DNA from: Clostridiales bacterium
Lineage (GTDB): Bacteria > Bacillota > Clostridia > Peptostreptococcales > Anaerovoracaceae
Direction: 5' to 3'
Length of the DNA stretch: 7,165 bases
Assembly (NCBI GenBank): GCA_012799165.1
Contig: JAAZLU010000145.1
Span: forward strand, 1-7,165
A model generated the notes under the pieces. That model ran no database searches, was not told the DNA's origin, and saw only the letters and a program-made list of their open reading frames with translations. Positions 1 to 6,870 of the stretch are shown one piece after another. Position numbers and translations under genes: made by a program. Positions within the stretch are counted from its first letter, which is position 1. Each line of letters begins with the position of its first letter.

Positions 1-998
1 AGGGTATCCGCAAGACCCGGGATTATTATATCGCGATCCGCCTCGAGCTCCTTTACGATTATCTGCGCCTTTTCCTTCATATCCAGGAGCATCAGCTCCA
101 TATCCTTGAGGCTTCCTTTGAGCACGGCGGGAGGCATCAGAAGCACCTTCCAATATAACTCTATCTGCGAGAGCGAGCCGGATATTATATCCTTGAGCTT
201 GAGCGCAGTGCTCTTCTCGAGGATCTCTCTGAGTCTTCCTTTTAGATTCTCGTTTAGAGCCGCCCTGAGCTCCTCAAGACCGGTCCCTTCCTTTGCGCTT
301 ATAGGATATAGCACTAAATCCTCCGCTCCCGTAAGCATGCAGAGCAGATTGCGGCAGTAGTCGAGATAGGCCTCAAGCTCTTTGCCCTCTATCGTGTCTA
401 TCTTATTGACAGCAAAGAAAAACTTCGCAGCATACTCCTCTGTATTGCGAAGGATCTCTATCTCTATCTCGTTTATGGGTGAATCCACGGATAAAAGAAA
501 TATAACCGCGTCGCTCTTCCTGATGAAGGCATAGGCGGCATCCGTATTCTTTTTATGATAAGAGCCTATACCGGGAGTATCGACGAGACAGATGCCCCCT
601 TCGAGAAAATCCGAGGGCAGCGTAATCTCGACACAATCCACCCCCAGAAGATTATCCGGGTTTTCCTGTTCATTAATATAGCTGCCGATTTCGGCCTCCT
701 TTACGGCTTTAACGAGGCCGTTAAGAAAGCGCACCGAGTAGCTGTCTTCTCCGTAGCTTATCTTCGCGGCTGCCGAAGTTATAGGGATTATACCCGTGGG
801 GAGAATATCTCTTCCAAGAAGAGCATTTACAAGGCAGGTCTTGCCTCTCTTAAATTGCCCTATCACGGCGACATTCAGGCGGCTGTCTTCGAGCTTATCT
901 CGAAGAGCCCTCGCCCGGGCCTCCTGCCCGGCAAGTATCTCGGCCCCAGATAAGAGCTCCTCTATATCCTTAACATATTCAGAAATGTTTCTTTCCAT
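1..998 (-). CDS. Dynamin-family GTPase (bacterial dynamin-like protein), 3' end outside window
   Basis: The 332 visible residues form a dynamin-type GTPase head. From the N-terminus there is a short helical lead (1-40), then the P-loop GQFKRGKT (47-54), the switch I region LPTGIIPITSA with candidate Thr74, the G3 motif DTPG (140-143), the G4 motif NKID (198-201) and a G5-like SAK (234-236). A charged, probably helical region from about 245 onward is the expected beginning of the stalk. Family members bind and hydrolyse GTP and usually act at membranes; the target of this one is unknown. The reading frame is open to base 1, so the C-terminal half, including any membrane-binding segment, is not visible. 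I chose ATG at 998, although no good Shine-Dalgarno precedes it. An in-frame GTG at 1028 (10 codons earlier) with purine-rich bases upstream is a real alternative. It lies 83 bp after ileS on the same strand with no clear terminator or promoter between, so cotranscription is likely. Confidence 0.88.
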   Translation of the reverse strand, partial: MERNISEYVKDIEELLSGAEILAGQEARARALRDKLEDSRLNVAVIGQFKRGKTCLVNALLGRDILPTGIIPITSAAAKISYGEDSYSVRFLNGLVKAVKEAEIGSYINEQENPDNLLGVDCVEITLPSDFLEGGICLVDTPGIGSYHKKNTDAAYAFIRKSDAVIFLLSVDSPINEIEIEILRNTEEYAAKFFFAVNKIDTIEGKELEAYLDYCRNLLCMLTGAEDLVLYPISAKEGTGLEELRAALNENLKGRLREILEKSTALKLKDIISGSLSQIELYWKVLLMPPAVLKGSLKDMELMLLDMKEKAQIIVKELEADRDIIIPGLADT

Positions 999-1081
999 AA
1001 CGATTACAGTCGACAGTTTAAAGCCCACCCTGCTTTCCGGAATCTCCGAAAACAGGATAGGCTCTGTCTTTACCCTTGCCG

Positions 1082-4000
1082 CTAGGCCTTTTTAACCCTC
1101 TCCACATCTATTCCGGTCTCGTGACCGTTAAGATCGAACTGCGCAAGATCGCCCCGCTCGATTATGGCATCCGCAAGCGTCTCGCCCATTATCCTCTCTT
1201 CGTGGCGCTTCACCGCGGCCCTCACCTCTTCGTCCGCATCCAGATAGATTACTATGCGATCCATCATCTCGAAGTCCTTCTGCTTTCGCATCTGCTGGAC
1301 CTTGGAGACGAGCTCCCTCGCCAATCCCTCGTCGATGAGCTCCCCGCTCAGTTCCGTATCGAGTATTACGCAGAGGTCTCCTATCTGATCCGAAGCGAAA
1401 CCCTGTTTTGGAATTACCGTAACCGCGACCATATCGGAGCTTATTTCGGTGGCTTCACCGCCCAGCTCGAGCTCGTAGCTTCCGCCCGACGAGTGTGCCG
1501 CGAGCATTGCCTTTGCATCGACCTTGGCAAGTGCTGCCGCAAACTCCTTAATCTTCGCGCCCAGCAGGGGGCCTGCGACCCGGAAGTCCGGTTTTATCTG
1601 ATAGCTCAGGTAAGAATCCATATCTTCCCTGAATTCAACATCCTTTATATTGAGCTCCTCGCGGACGAGATCCGTCATATAGCCTATCTTTTCCTCGAAG
1701 CGCGCATCCAGCAATATGCCGGAGAGGGGCTGGCGAACCTTGAGCCTCTCCTTCTCCCGAATTCCTCTTCCTATGTTTACGACGGAGCGCACCAGATCCA
1801 TCCTCTCCTCGAGCGCATTGTCTATGAGCGATAGATCCGCCTCGGGGAAATAGGCAAGATGGACATTCTCCTCGCCTGTCAATTTTACATATATCTCGTC
1901 GCTGATGAATGGAGCGAAGGGGGCTATCAGCTTCGCCACTCCGCAGAGTACCTCGTAAGTCGTGCTGTAGACAGCCTTCTTGTCCTCGTCCATTCCGTCG
2001 GCATAGAATCTCCTCCTCGCTCTTCTTATGTACCAGTTGGAGAGATCCTCGTTCACGAAATCGTTTATGGCGCGCACGCTCTTATTGTGGTCGTAGTCGT
2101 CCATGGCCCGGGTTACATAATCCACGAGTCTGTTGTATTTCGAGATTATCCAGCGGTCCAGCTCGGGTCGCTCCTCGTAAGGGACGAAGCACTGCGAGGC
2201 GTCGACATCGTCGTTGTTCGCATACAGGATAAAGAAATTATATACATTCCGCAGAGTCCCGAAGAACTTGCTCTGAGTCTCCCGCAGGCCTTCCTCATCG
2301 AACCTCGTCGGGAACCACACCGGCGAAACCGCCAGCAGATACCAGCGAGTCGCATCCGCCCCGTACTTATCGAAGAGCATAAAGGGGTCGACGACATTGC
2401 CCCTGGACTTGCTCATCTTCTTTCCTTCCTTGTCCGGCACCAGGTCGTTGACGAGAACATTCCTGTAGGGTGAAGCTCCCATCACGAAGGTGGATATCGC
2501 CATCAGCGAATAAAACCAACCGCGGGTCTGGTCTATGCCCTCGCATATAAAGTCCGCAGGGAAATAATCCGGAACGAAGTTCTCGCTGTTTTCGAATGGA
2601 TAATGCATCTGGGCAAAAGGCATGGATCCCGAATCGAACCAGCAGTCGATAACTTCCGGCACCCTGCTCATGAGCCCACCGCAATCCGTACACTTGATGT
2701 GAACATCGTCGACATAGGGACGATGCAACTCTATATCCTCATCTATCTTTTCGGCGGCTTTTTCCGCAAGTTCTTTGCGACTGCCTATCGACTGAATACC
2801 CCCACATTCCTCGCAGCGCCAGATGTTCAGGGGGGTTCCCCAGTAGCGCGAGCGAGATATCGCCCAGTCCTTGACATCCGCAATCCAGTTTCCGAAGCGT
2901 CCGGCACCGATTGAGGGAGGATGCCATGCCACAGTATCGTTATTTGCGACGAGCTGATCGCGCAGCTTGGTCATCTCTATGTACCAGGAGGGATTCGCAT
3001 AGTATATCAGCGGCGTGTCGCAGCGCCAGCAATGGGGATAGTTGTGAAGTATGCTGCCCTTGTCGTAAACCTTGTCCTCTGCAAGCAGCCACTTGAGTAT
3101 CTCTATGTCGAGGCCCTTCTCCATTATGAAGCGTCCCTTCCAGGGAGTTGTCGTATATTTACCTTCCGAATCCACGGGGTTCGGCACGGGCAAGCCGTAC
3201 TTCCTTCCGCACTCGTAGTCATCCTCGCCGAAGGCGGGAGCCGTGTGGACGATGCCGGTACCGTCCTCTATGCTTACATAGTCCATGCAGGTGACGAAGA
3301 AGGCCTTGCCTTCGACCTCGCAGAAGGGCATCAGTTGCTCGTATTCCTTATACTCCAGATCCCTGCCCTTCATGCGCGCTACAATCTCGTATTCGCCTTT
3401 GGCGGACAGCACCTTATCCGCGAGGGCTTCCGCTACATAATAATATTTTCCGCCCTGCTTCGCCTTTACATAGTCGACATCCGCGCCGACAGTCAAGCTA
3501 ACATTGGCGGCAAGGGTCCAAGCTGTAGTCGTCCAGGCCAAATAATACGTATCCTCTTCGCCCTTCGCCTTGAACGCTGCCGTGAGGGTGTTGGTCTTAA
3601 CTTCCTTATAGCCCTGAGCCACCTCATGGGAAGCGAGCCCCGTCCCGCAGCGCGGGCAGTAAGGTATTATCTTGTGACCCTCGTAAATGAGCCCCTCATC
3701 ATAAAATCTTTTTAAAATCCACCAGACGCTCTCGATATAGTCGTTATTCAGAGTTATATAGGGGTCGTCCATATCTATGAGGAAACCCATGCGGCGGGTC
3801 ATATCCCTCCACTGAGCCTCGTACTTGAATACGGATTCCTTGCACTTTTGATTGAAAGCTTCAATTCCGTACTTTTCTATATCCTTTTTGCCATCTAAAC
3901 CGAGCTGCTTCTCAACCTCGATCTCCACCGGAAGACCGTGGGTATCCCAGCCTGCCTTGCGGGTAACCTTGTATCCCTTCATCGTCTTGTAGCGGCACAC

Positions 4001-4198
4001 CGAATCCTTGAGCGTGCGCGCCACGACATGGTGTATGCCGGGCTTGCCGTTTGCGGTCGGCGGACCCTCGTAGAAGATAAAGTCGGGATTGCCTTCCCGC
4101 GTCTCGACGCATCTTTCAAGAAGCCTCTCCTCGTCCCACTTGTCCGCCTGTGCGAGCTGCAGCTCCGCTATAGGCCTGTCGGATAGATTTTTATACAT
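1082..4198 (-). CDS. ileS: Isoleucyl-tRNA synthetase, type 2 (eukaryotic-like)
   Basis: This cytoplasmic enzyme charges tRNA-Ile with isoleucine using ATP and edits misactivated valine. At 1038 residues it has the length of the eukaryotic-like IleRS2 class rather than the classical ~930-residue bacterial form. Visible parts: class I signature region with GIHH at 54-57 in place of HIGH; GWDTHGLPVE (83-92); CxxC pair C181/C184; CP1 editing domain with WTTTAWTLA (222-230, usual Pro replaced by Ala226) and HTAPAFGEDDY (318-328), whose Asp327 aligns with the editing Asp342 of E. coli IleRS; further CxxC pairs C390/C393, C462/C465 and C503/C506, probably zinc sites; GWFYS (560-564); KMSKS (594-598); then the helical anticodon-binding domain (about 675-830) and a C-terminal extension. 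The ATG at 4198 has AGAGGA five bases upstream, and an excellent promoter lies about 40 bp further. The leader is too short for a T-box. Frame and motifs are intact. Confidence 0.98.
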   Translation of the reverse strand: MYKNLSDRPIAELQLAQADKWDEERLLERCVETREGNPDFIFYEGPPTANGKPGIHHVVARTLKDSVCRYKTMKGYKVTRKAGWDTHGLPVEIEVEKQLGLDGKKDIEKYGIEAFNQKCKESVFKYEAQWRDMTRRMGFLIDMDDPYITLNNDYIESVWWILKRFYDEGLIYEGHKIIPYCPRCGTGLASHEVAQGYKEVKTNTLTAAFKAKGEEDTYYLAWTTTAWTLAANVSLTVGADVDYVKAKQGGKYYYVAEALADKVLSAKGEYEIVARMKGRDLEYKEYEQLMPFCEVEGKAFFVTCMDYVSIEDGTGIVHTAPAFGEDDYECGRKYGLPVPNPVDSEGKYTTTPWKGRFIMEKGLDIEILKWLLAEDKVYDKGSILHNYPHCWRCDTPLIYYANPSWYIEMTKLRDQLVANNDTVAWHPPSIGAGRFGNWIADVKDWAISRSRYWGTPLNIWRCEECGGIQSIGSRKELAEKAAEKIDEDIELHRPYVDDVHIKCTDCGGLMSRVPEVIDCWFDSGSMPFAQMHYPFENSENFVPDYFPADFICEGIDQTRGWFYSLMAISTFVMGASPYRNVLVNDLVPDKEGKKMSKSRGNVVDPFMLFDKYGADATRWYLLAVSPVWFPTRFDEEGLRETQSKFFGTLRNVYNFFILYANNDDVDASQCFVPYEERPELDRWIISKYNRLVDYVTRAMDDYDHNKSVRAINDFVNEDLSNWYIRRARRRFYADGMDEDKKAVYSTTYEVLCGVAKLIAPFAPFISDEIYVKLTGEENVHLAYFPEADLSLIDNALEERMDLVRSVVNIGRGIREKERLKVRQPLSGILLDARFEEKIGYMTDLVREELNIKDVEFREDMDSYLSYQIKPDFRVAGPLLGAKIKEFAAALAKVDAKAMLAAHSSGGSYELELGGEATEISSDMVAVTVIPKQGFASDQIGDLCVILDTELSGELIDEGLARELVSKVQQMRKQKDFEMMDRIVIYLDADEEVRAAVKRHEERIMGETLADAIIERGDLAQFDLNGHETGIDVERVKKA

Positions 4199-4203
4199 AT
4201 CGT

Positions 4204-4209
4204 TCCTCT
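4204..4209 (-). promoter_or_regulatory. Shine-Dalgarno site of ileS
   Basis: AGAGGA on the minus strand, five bases before the ATG at 4198. It fixes the ileS start and agrees with the protein beginning at MYKNLSDR, a usual distance (53 residues) from the class I signature. Confidence 0.75.
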
Positions 4210-4246
4210 GTTTCGTCTTAATTTTGCTGAATTCTTCAACTTAATA

Positions 4247-4275
4247 AGTATATTGAAATATGAGTATTTCGTCAA
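4247..4275 (-). promoter_or_regulatory. Sigma-70/sigma-A type promoter of ileS
   Basis: On the minus strand TTGACG (4275-4270) and TATACT (4252-4247) are separated by exactly 17 bp; each differs from consensus at one position. Transcription would start near 4240, giving an untranslated leader of roughly 40 bases. It lies just downstream of the GC-rich stem-loop that follows the nucleotidase gene, so ileS can be transcribed independently of the upstream operon. Prediction from sequence only. Confidence 0.75.
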
Positions 4276-4281
4276 GGTGAG

Positions 4282-4310
4282 GCGCCCGCCTCCGGCAGGG
4301 GGGCGGGCGC
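4282..4310. terminator. Strong GC-rich stem-loop, possible transcription terminator lacking a U tract
   Basis: Bases 4282-4290 (GCGCCCGCC) pair perfectly with 4302-4310 (GGCGGGCGC). The stem extends inward by one G-T and two G-C pairs to about 12 bp around the loop GGCAG (4294-4298). It starts 33 bases after the stop codon of the nucleotidase gene and lies immediately before the ileS promoter, the right place for a terminator of the fusion-nucleotidase operon. No run of T follows on either strand, so it is not a canonical intrinsic terminator. It may instead protect the mRNA 3' end, or be a dispersed palindromic repeat. Confidence 0.5.
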
Positions 4311-4343
4311 ACTCCTTAAATTGCAATTCTCAGCAATCAACTG

Positions 4344-5813
4344 CTATTCTATAAACACCATGCGGGTCTCTTCGGATACTCTTACGAGCTCCTTGTCGGA
4401 GAAATATTCGTCGATTACGTCCGTGCTGTTTGTAGAGATCTTTTTGGGTCTGTCGATGGCCTCGACCTCTTCTCTGGTCAGGTTGAAGGAGCCTTCGATA
4501 TTGTTGTAGTGATATTCCTGAAGTCCGAGCGCAAATTCGTCGTCGTCCGAAATCTCGTAACCGTTGAGGGAGAGGCTCACCAGCTCCTTGGTCTTCTTAT
4601 TGTATTCCGCGCGGAAACCTCTGGAGAACTGATAAAACTCCGTATGTCCGCCGGGAAGCCAGGCCGCATCTCTGTATATATGCTTTACCATCTTCTTAAG
4701 AGTAGAGCCTTTGACCATCACCCTGTATATTGCATCGTTGTATGGGAATATGGTGCGAAGATCCTCGCGGGTAACTATTGTCCCGAGAGCTTCTCCTCTG
4801 ATGGAGCCGGAGCCGACAAACATAATATCCACCTTGGTTATATCCTTGAACGCGTCCGCAAATAGTCTGCCAAGCTGAGTCTCCTGATTTCTTGCAGGAT
4901 GAGTGTATACATCGGCAAATCGCGTAACTATGCGTCCGTACTTAGTGTCGGTCTCCTCCTTGTAGCTGCGGATTACCTCCTCAAGTTCGTGGTCCCAGGG
5001 GCAGGTATCTTCGTTTATGGGCACGAGTCCCCACTTCCATTCGTGCACGCAGTTGTTATCGGTATCTACTATTATATCGAAGCGTCCTATCTGGTCGGTT
5101 CCCATCACGGCCTGCACTATATAGATACCGTTTACCACCGCGGGCTCGTCCAGCCTGGTATGTGTATGGCCTCCTATTATTACATCCACACCCCACTCCG
5201 GATCCAGCGCGGCCGCAAGCTCCTTGTCCGCCTCGAAACCTATATGAGTGAGAAGTACAGTAAGATCCATATCCTCCGTTCTTCTTGCATTGCAGATTCT
5301 TCCCACTTCCGCAGCAGCCTCCGCTATGTCCACGAAAGAACCGATGAGAGGATCGGGTTTTATGGCTTTGATTGTATCTTGAGTAAGTATACCGATAAAG
5401 AGTATGTTCATGCCGTCGATTTGAATCACATGATGCGATTTAAAAAGCCTTCTGTGATTGCTGGTGATGAACATGTTCGCATTTATGATGGGAAATGTGG
5501 CACATTTTTCGATGAAGAGAAGGTGCGCCAGGCCGTAGTCGACTTCGTGGTTTCCGATGGTGACGACATCCGGGGCTATCATGTTCATAATTTCGATTGT
5601 CGAAATGCCCTTGTATTCGCTGTCTATGAGCGAACCTCGGAACATATCTCCCGAGACGGCGTAAATTACGTTAGGATCCTCGCGGCGAGCCCTCTGGATG
5701 TAACCGGAGAGAAGCGAGACTCCTCCCACGAGTTTGTTGTCGAGTTCTTCCGCCATAAAATCTCCGTGCATGTCGTTGGAATGCAGAATGGTCAATGGTT
5801 TCGTGTTAATCAT
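4344..5813 (-). CDS. Cytoplasmic metallophosphatase / 5'-nucleotidase family protein (UshA/YunD-like)
   Basis: This 489-residue protein has the two-domain architecture of the 5'-nucleotidase/UshA superfamily. The N-terminal calcineurin-like metallophosphoesterase domain shows every dimetal motif: NDMHG (13-17; Asp14, His16), SGDMFRG (54-60; Asp56), GNHEVDYG (87-94; Asn88, with the His89/Asp92 pair), THIGFEAD (189-196; His190) and GGHTHTRL (214-221; His216, His218). The C-terminal nucleotidase domain shows GSGSIRGE (334-341), FPYND (356-360) and FYQFSRGF (393-400), the region that normally stacks on the base. The exact substrate (nucleoside monophosphates, cyclic or 3'-phosphorylated nucleotides, UDP-sugars) cannot be read from the sequence. 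No signal peptide, lipobox or anchor is visible, so it should be cytoplasmic, unlike UshA itself. The ATG overlaps the stop of the PPTase-RecX gene (ATGA), and AAGGAG lies six bases upstream, so translation is coupled. Confidence 0.93.
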   Translation of the reverse strand: MINTKPLTILHSNDMHGDFMAEELDNKLVGGVSLLSGYIQRARREDPNVIYAVSGDMFRGSLIDSEYKGISTIEIMNMIAPDVVTIGNHEVDYGLAHLLFIEKCATFPIINANMFITSNHRRLFKSHHVIQIDGMNILFIGILTQDTIKAIKPDPLIGSFVDIAEAAAEVGRICNARRTEDMDLTVLLTHIGFEADKELAAALDPEWGVDVIIGGHTHTRLDEPAVVNGIYIVQAVMGTDQIGRFDIIVDTDNNCVHEWKWGLVPINEDTCPWDHELEEVIRSYKEETDTKYGRIVTRFADVYTHPARNQETQLGRLFADAFKDITKVDIMFVGSGSIRGEALGTIVTREDLRTIFPYNDAIYRVMVKGSTLKKMVKHIYRDAAWLPGGHTEFYQFSRGFRAEYNKKTKELVSLSLNGYEISDDDEFALGLQEYHYNNIEGSFNLTREEVEAIDRPKKISTNSTDVIDEYFSDKELVRVSEETRMVFIE

Positions 5814-6832
5814 CTTTTTCTCCTTATCTCAGCAATGACGTCATATACTACGCTCGCCTCATAGCCTAGCCCGGCGAGCCTTCTGCCAACTCTGTTCAAT
5901 AATTTCTCATCGATGTCCGAATTTCCGACAATCTTATTTGCCTGCCTCATGGCACGCTCGCGCTCAGTCGGCAAAGTCTCGTCCTCGGCGATCTCTTCGA
6001 GAGTCTTCTCGACGAGATTATCCTTTGCGCCCCTGCGCCCAAGCTCGAATGCTATCCTCCTCCTTCCCCTTCCCTTTTCCGCGGCCTGCCTGGCAAGCCC
6101 GCTCGCTAATGCTTCATCATCTATATACCCCAGCTCGACAAGCTGCTGTATACACAAATCCACTTCTTCCTTGCCATAGCCTTTTTTAATGAGCTTCTGC
6201 GCAAGTTCGTCCCTCATATAATCCCGACGCGCAAGCATATCTGCGGCGGCCTCGCCCACACTCTTTTTCGCCTCGCCTTTATATTCCGAGATAATTACTC
6301 CTTCGAATTCCTCGGGTCGTTCAAGAGATACGGCGCAAATTAAATCGGGAGACAGCTCCGGCATAAGTAGGAAGCCGTCCGGATAATTTTCGCAGCTCAA
6401 TACTTCCCTATAGCAAAGTTCCTCATCAAGGACGGAAAACTTCGAAAGCCCCATCCGTATGCCCTCTCCGCACATCTTCATATAGGCCTCCTTGCAGACC
6501 CATATTCGCAGAAACTCCTGCCTCCACTCCTTGCCACCCGGCTCCAGTCCCCCCAGATATTGCTGTTCGAGAGGATGCAGCCTTCTCGCAATCGCAGCAC
6601 CGGGCTTTCTTGTCACTTCCTCGATGTCTATGCCGCATGAGTATCCCGCCTCAAGGAGCGTCAAAAAGTTGCGCGTATGGCTGATGGATATAAAGGCGGC
6701 TTCGCCTTCTTCCGGCTGCGCGTAGGGTCTTCCGGAATCCTCATAAAAAAGCTCCTGTCCGAGCTCCTTTTTGACGAAGTCGGCGGAGCTGTATTTCCTG
6801 TTTTTAAGCTTAGCTGTAAGCCATATTTTCAT
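5810..6832 (-). CDS. Fusion protein: Sfp-type 4'-phosphopantetheinyl transferase + RecX
   Basis: One uninterrupted 340-residue frame joins two unrelated families. Residues 1 to about 185 are a phosphopantetheinyl transferase: GRPYAQP (34-40), SISHTRNF (49-56, substrate His52), GIDIEEV (67-73, Mg ligands Asp69 and Glu71) and WVCKEAYMK (111-119, the WxxKEAxxK signature, Glu115). It would move the phosphopantetheine arm of CoA to an apo carrier protein, releasing 3',5'-ADP. Its first half is short: about 66 residues precede GIDIE, against about 105 in Sfp. Residues from about 195 to 340 match RecX, a modulator of RecA filaments, with three helical repeats (about 198-243, 244-286, 288-340). These include ARRDYMRDELAQKL, LVELGYIDDEALASGLAR and RRRIAFELGRRGAKDNLVEK. 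Fewer than ten residues separate the domains. The ATG at 6832 has no clear Shine-Dalgarno but fits a typical PPTase N-terminus; a promoter ends 9 bp upstream. The gene overlaps the nucleotidase gene by 4 bases. Domain calls are firm; why they are joined is unknown. Confidence 0.93.
   Translation of the reverse strand: MKIWLTAKLKNRKYSSADFVKKELGQELFYEDSGRPYAQPEEGEAAFISISHTRNFLTLLEAGYSCGIDIEEVTRKPGAAIARRLHPLEQQYLGGLEPGGKEWRQEFLRIWVCKEAYMKMCGEGIRMGLSKFSVLDEELCYREVLSCENYPDGFLLMPELSPDLICAVSLERPEEFEGVIISEYKGEAKKSVGEAAADMLARRDYMRDELAQKLIKKGYGKEEVDLCIQQLVELGYIDDEALASGLARQAAEKGRGRRRIAFELGRRGAKDNLVEKTLEEIAEDETLPTERERAMRQANKIVGNSDIDEKLLNRVGRRLAGLGYEASVVYDVIAEIRRKR
5820..5825 (-). promoter_or_regulatory. 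Shine-Dalgarno site of the nucleotidase gene, inside the preceding coding region
   Basis: AAGGAG on the minus strand, six bases before the ATG at 5813 and embedded in the last codons of the PPTase-RecX gene. Together with the 4-base ATGA overlap it fixes the start and indicates translational coupling. Confidence 0.8.
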
Positions 6833-6841
6833 TCTTTATTA

Positions 6842-6870
6842 AGTGTACAAATTTTGCCGGTGCTTGTCAA
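6842..6870 (-). promoter_or_regulatory. Sigma-70/sigma-A type promoter of the PPTase-RecX operon, giving a near-leaderless mRNA
   Basis: On the minus strand a perfect -35 TTGACA (6870-6865), a 17-bp spacer and the -10 TACACT (6847-6842, one mismatch). Only nine bases lie between the -10 and the ATG at 6832. A start 6-8 bases after the -10 therefore leaves a leader of about one to three bases, consistent with the lack of a Shine-Dalgarno. The -35 shares five base pairs with the -35 of the opposite-strand promoter. Confidence 0.72.

Noticed and set aside
106..360. Plus-strand open frame of 84 codons opposite the dynamin-like gene
   Set aside because: Antisense shadow; low-complexity Ser/Leu-rich translation without family resemblance.
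1020..1060. Possible terminator after ileS (TTTTCGG ... CCGGAAA on the minus strand)
   Set aside because: The stem is only about five pairs with a bulge and has no T run after it; it does not justify separating ileS from the downstream GTPase gene.
1076..1834. Long plus-strand open frame opposite the 3' part of ileS (252 codons)
   Set aside because: Entirely antisense to conserved IleRS sequence; its translation resembles no family and reflects the codon bias of the real gene.
2921..3715. Plus-strand open frame of 264 codons opposite the IleRS catalytic and editing regions
   Set aside because: Antisense shadow of a gene with clear motifs; no recognisable domain or ribosome site.
4319..4328. 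Ten-base perfect palindrome AATTGCAATT after the nucleotidase gene
   Set aside because: Short and AT-rich, easily arising by chance; no second copy or known operator match seen.
4899..5864. Plus-strand open frame of 321 codons opposite the nucleotidase gene
   Set aside because: Covers the metal-binding motifs of the real gene on the other strand; no independent support.
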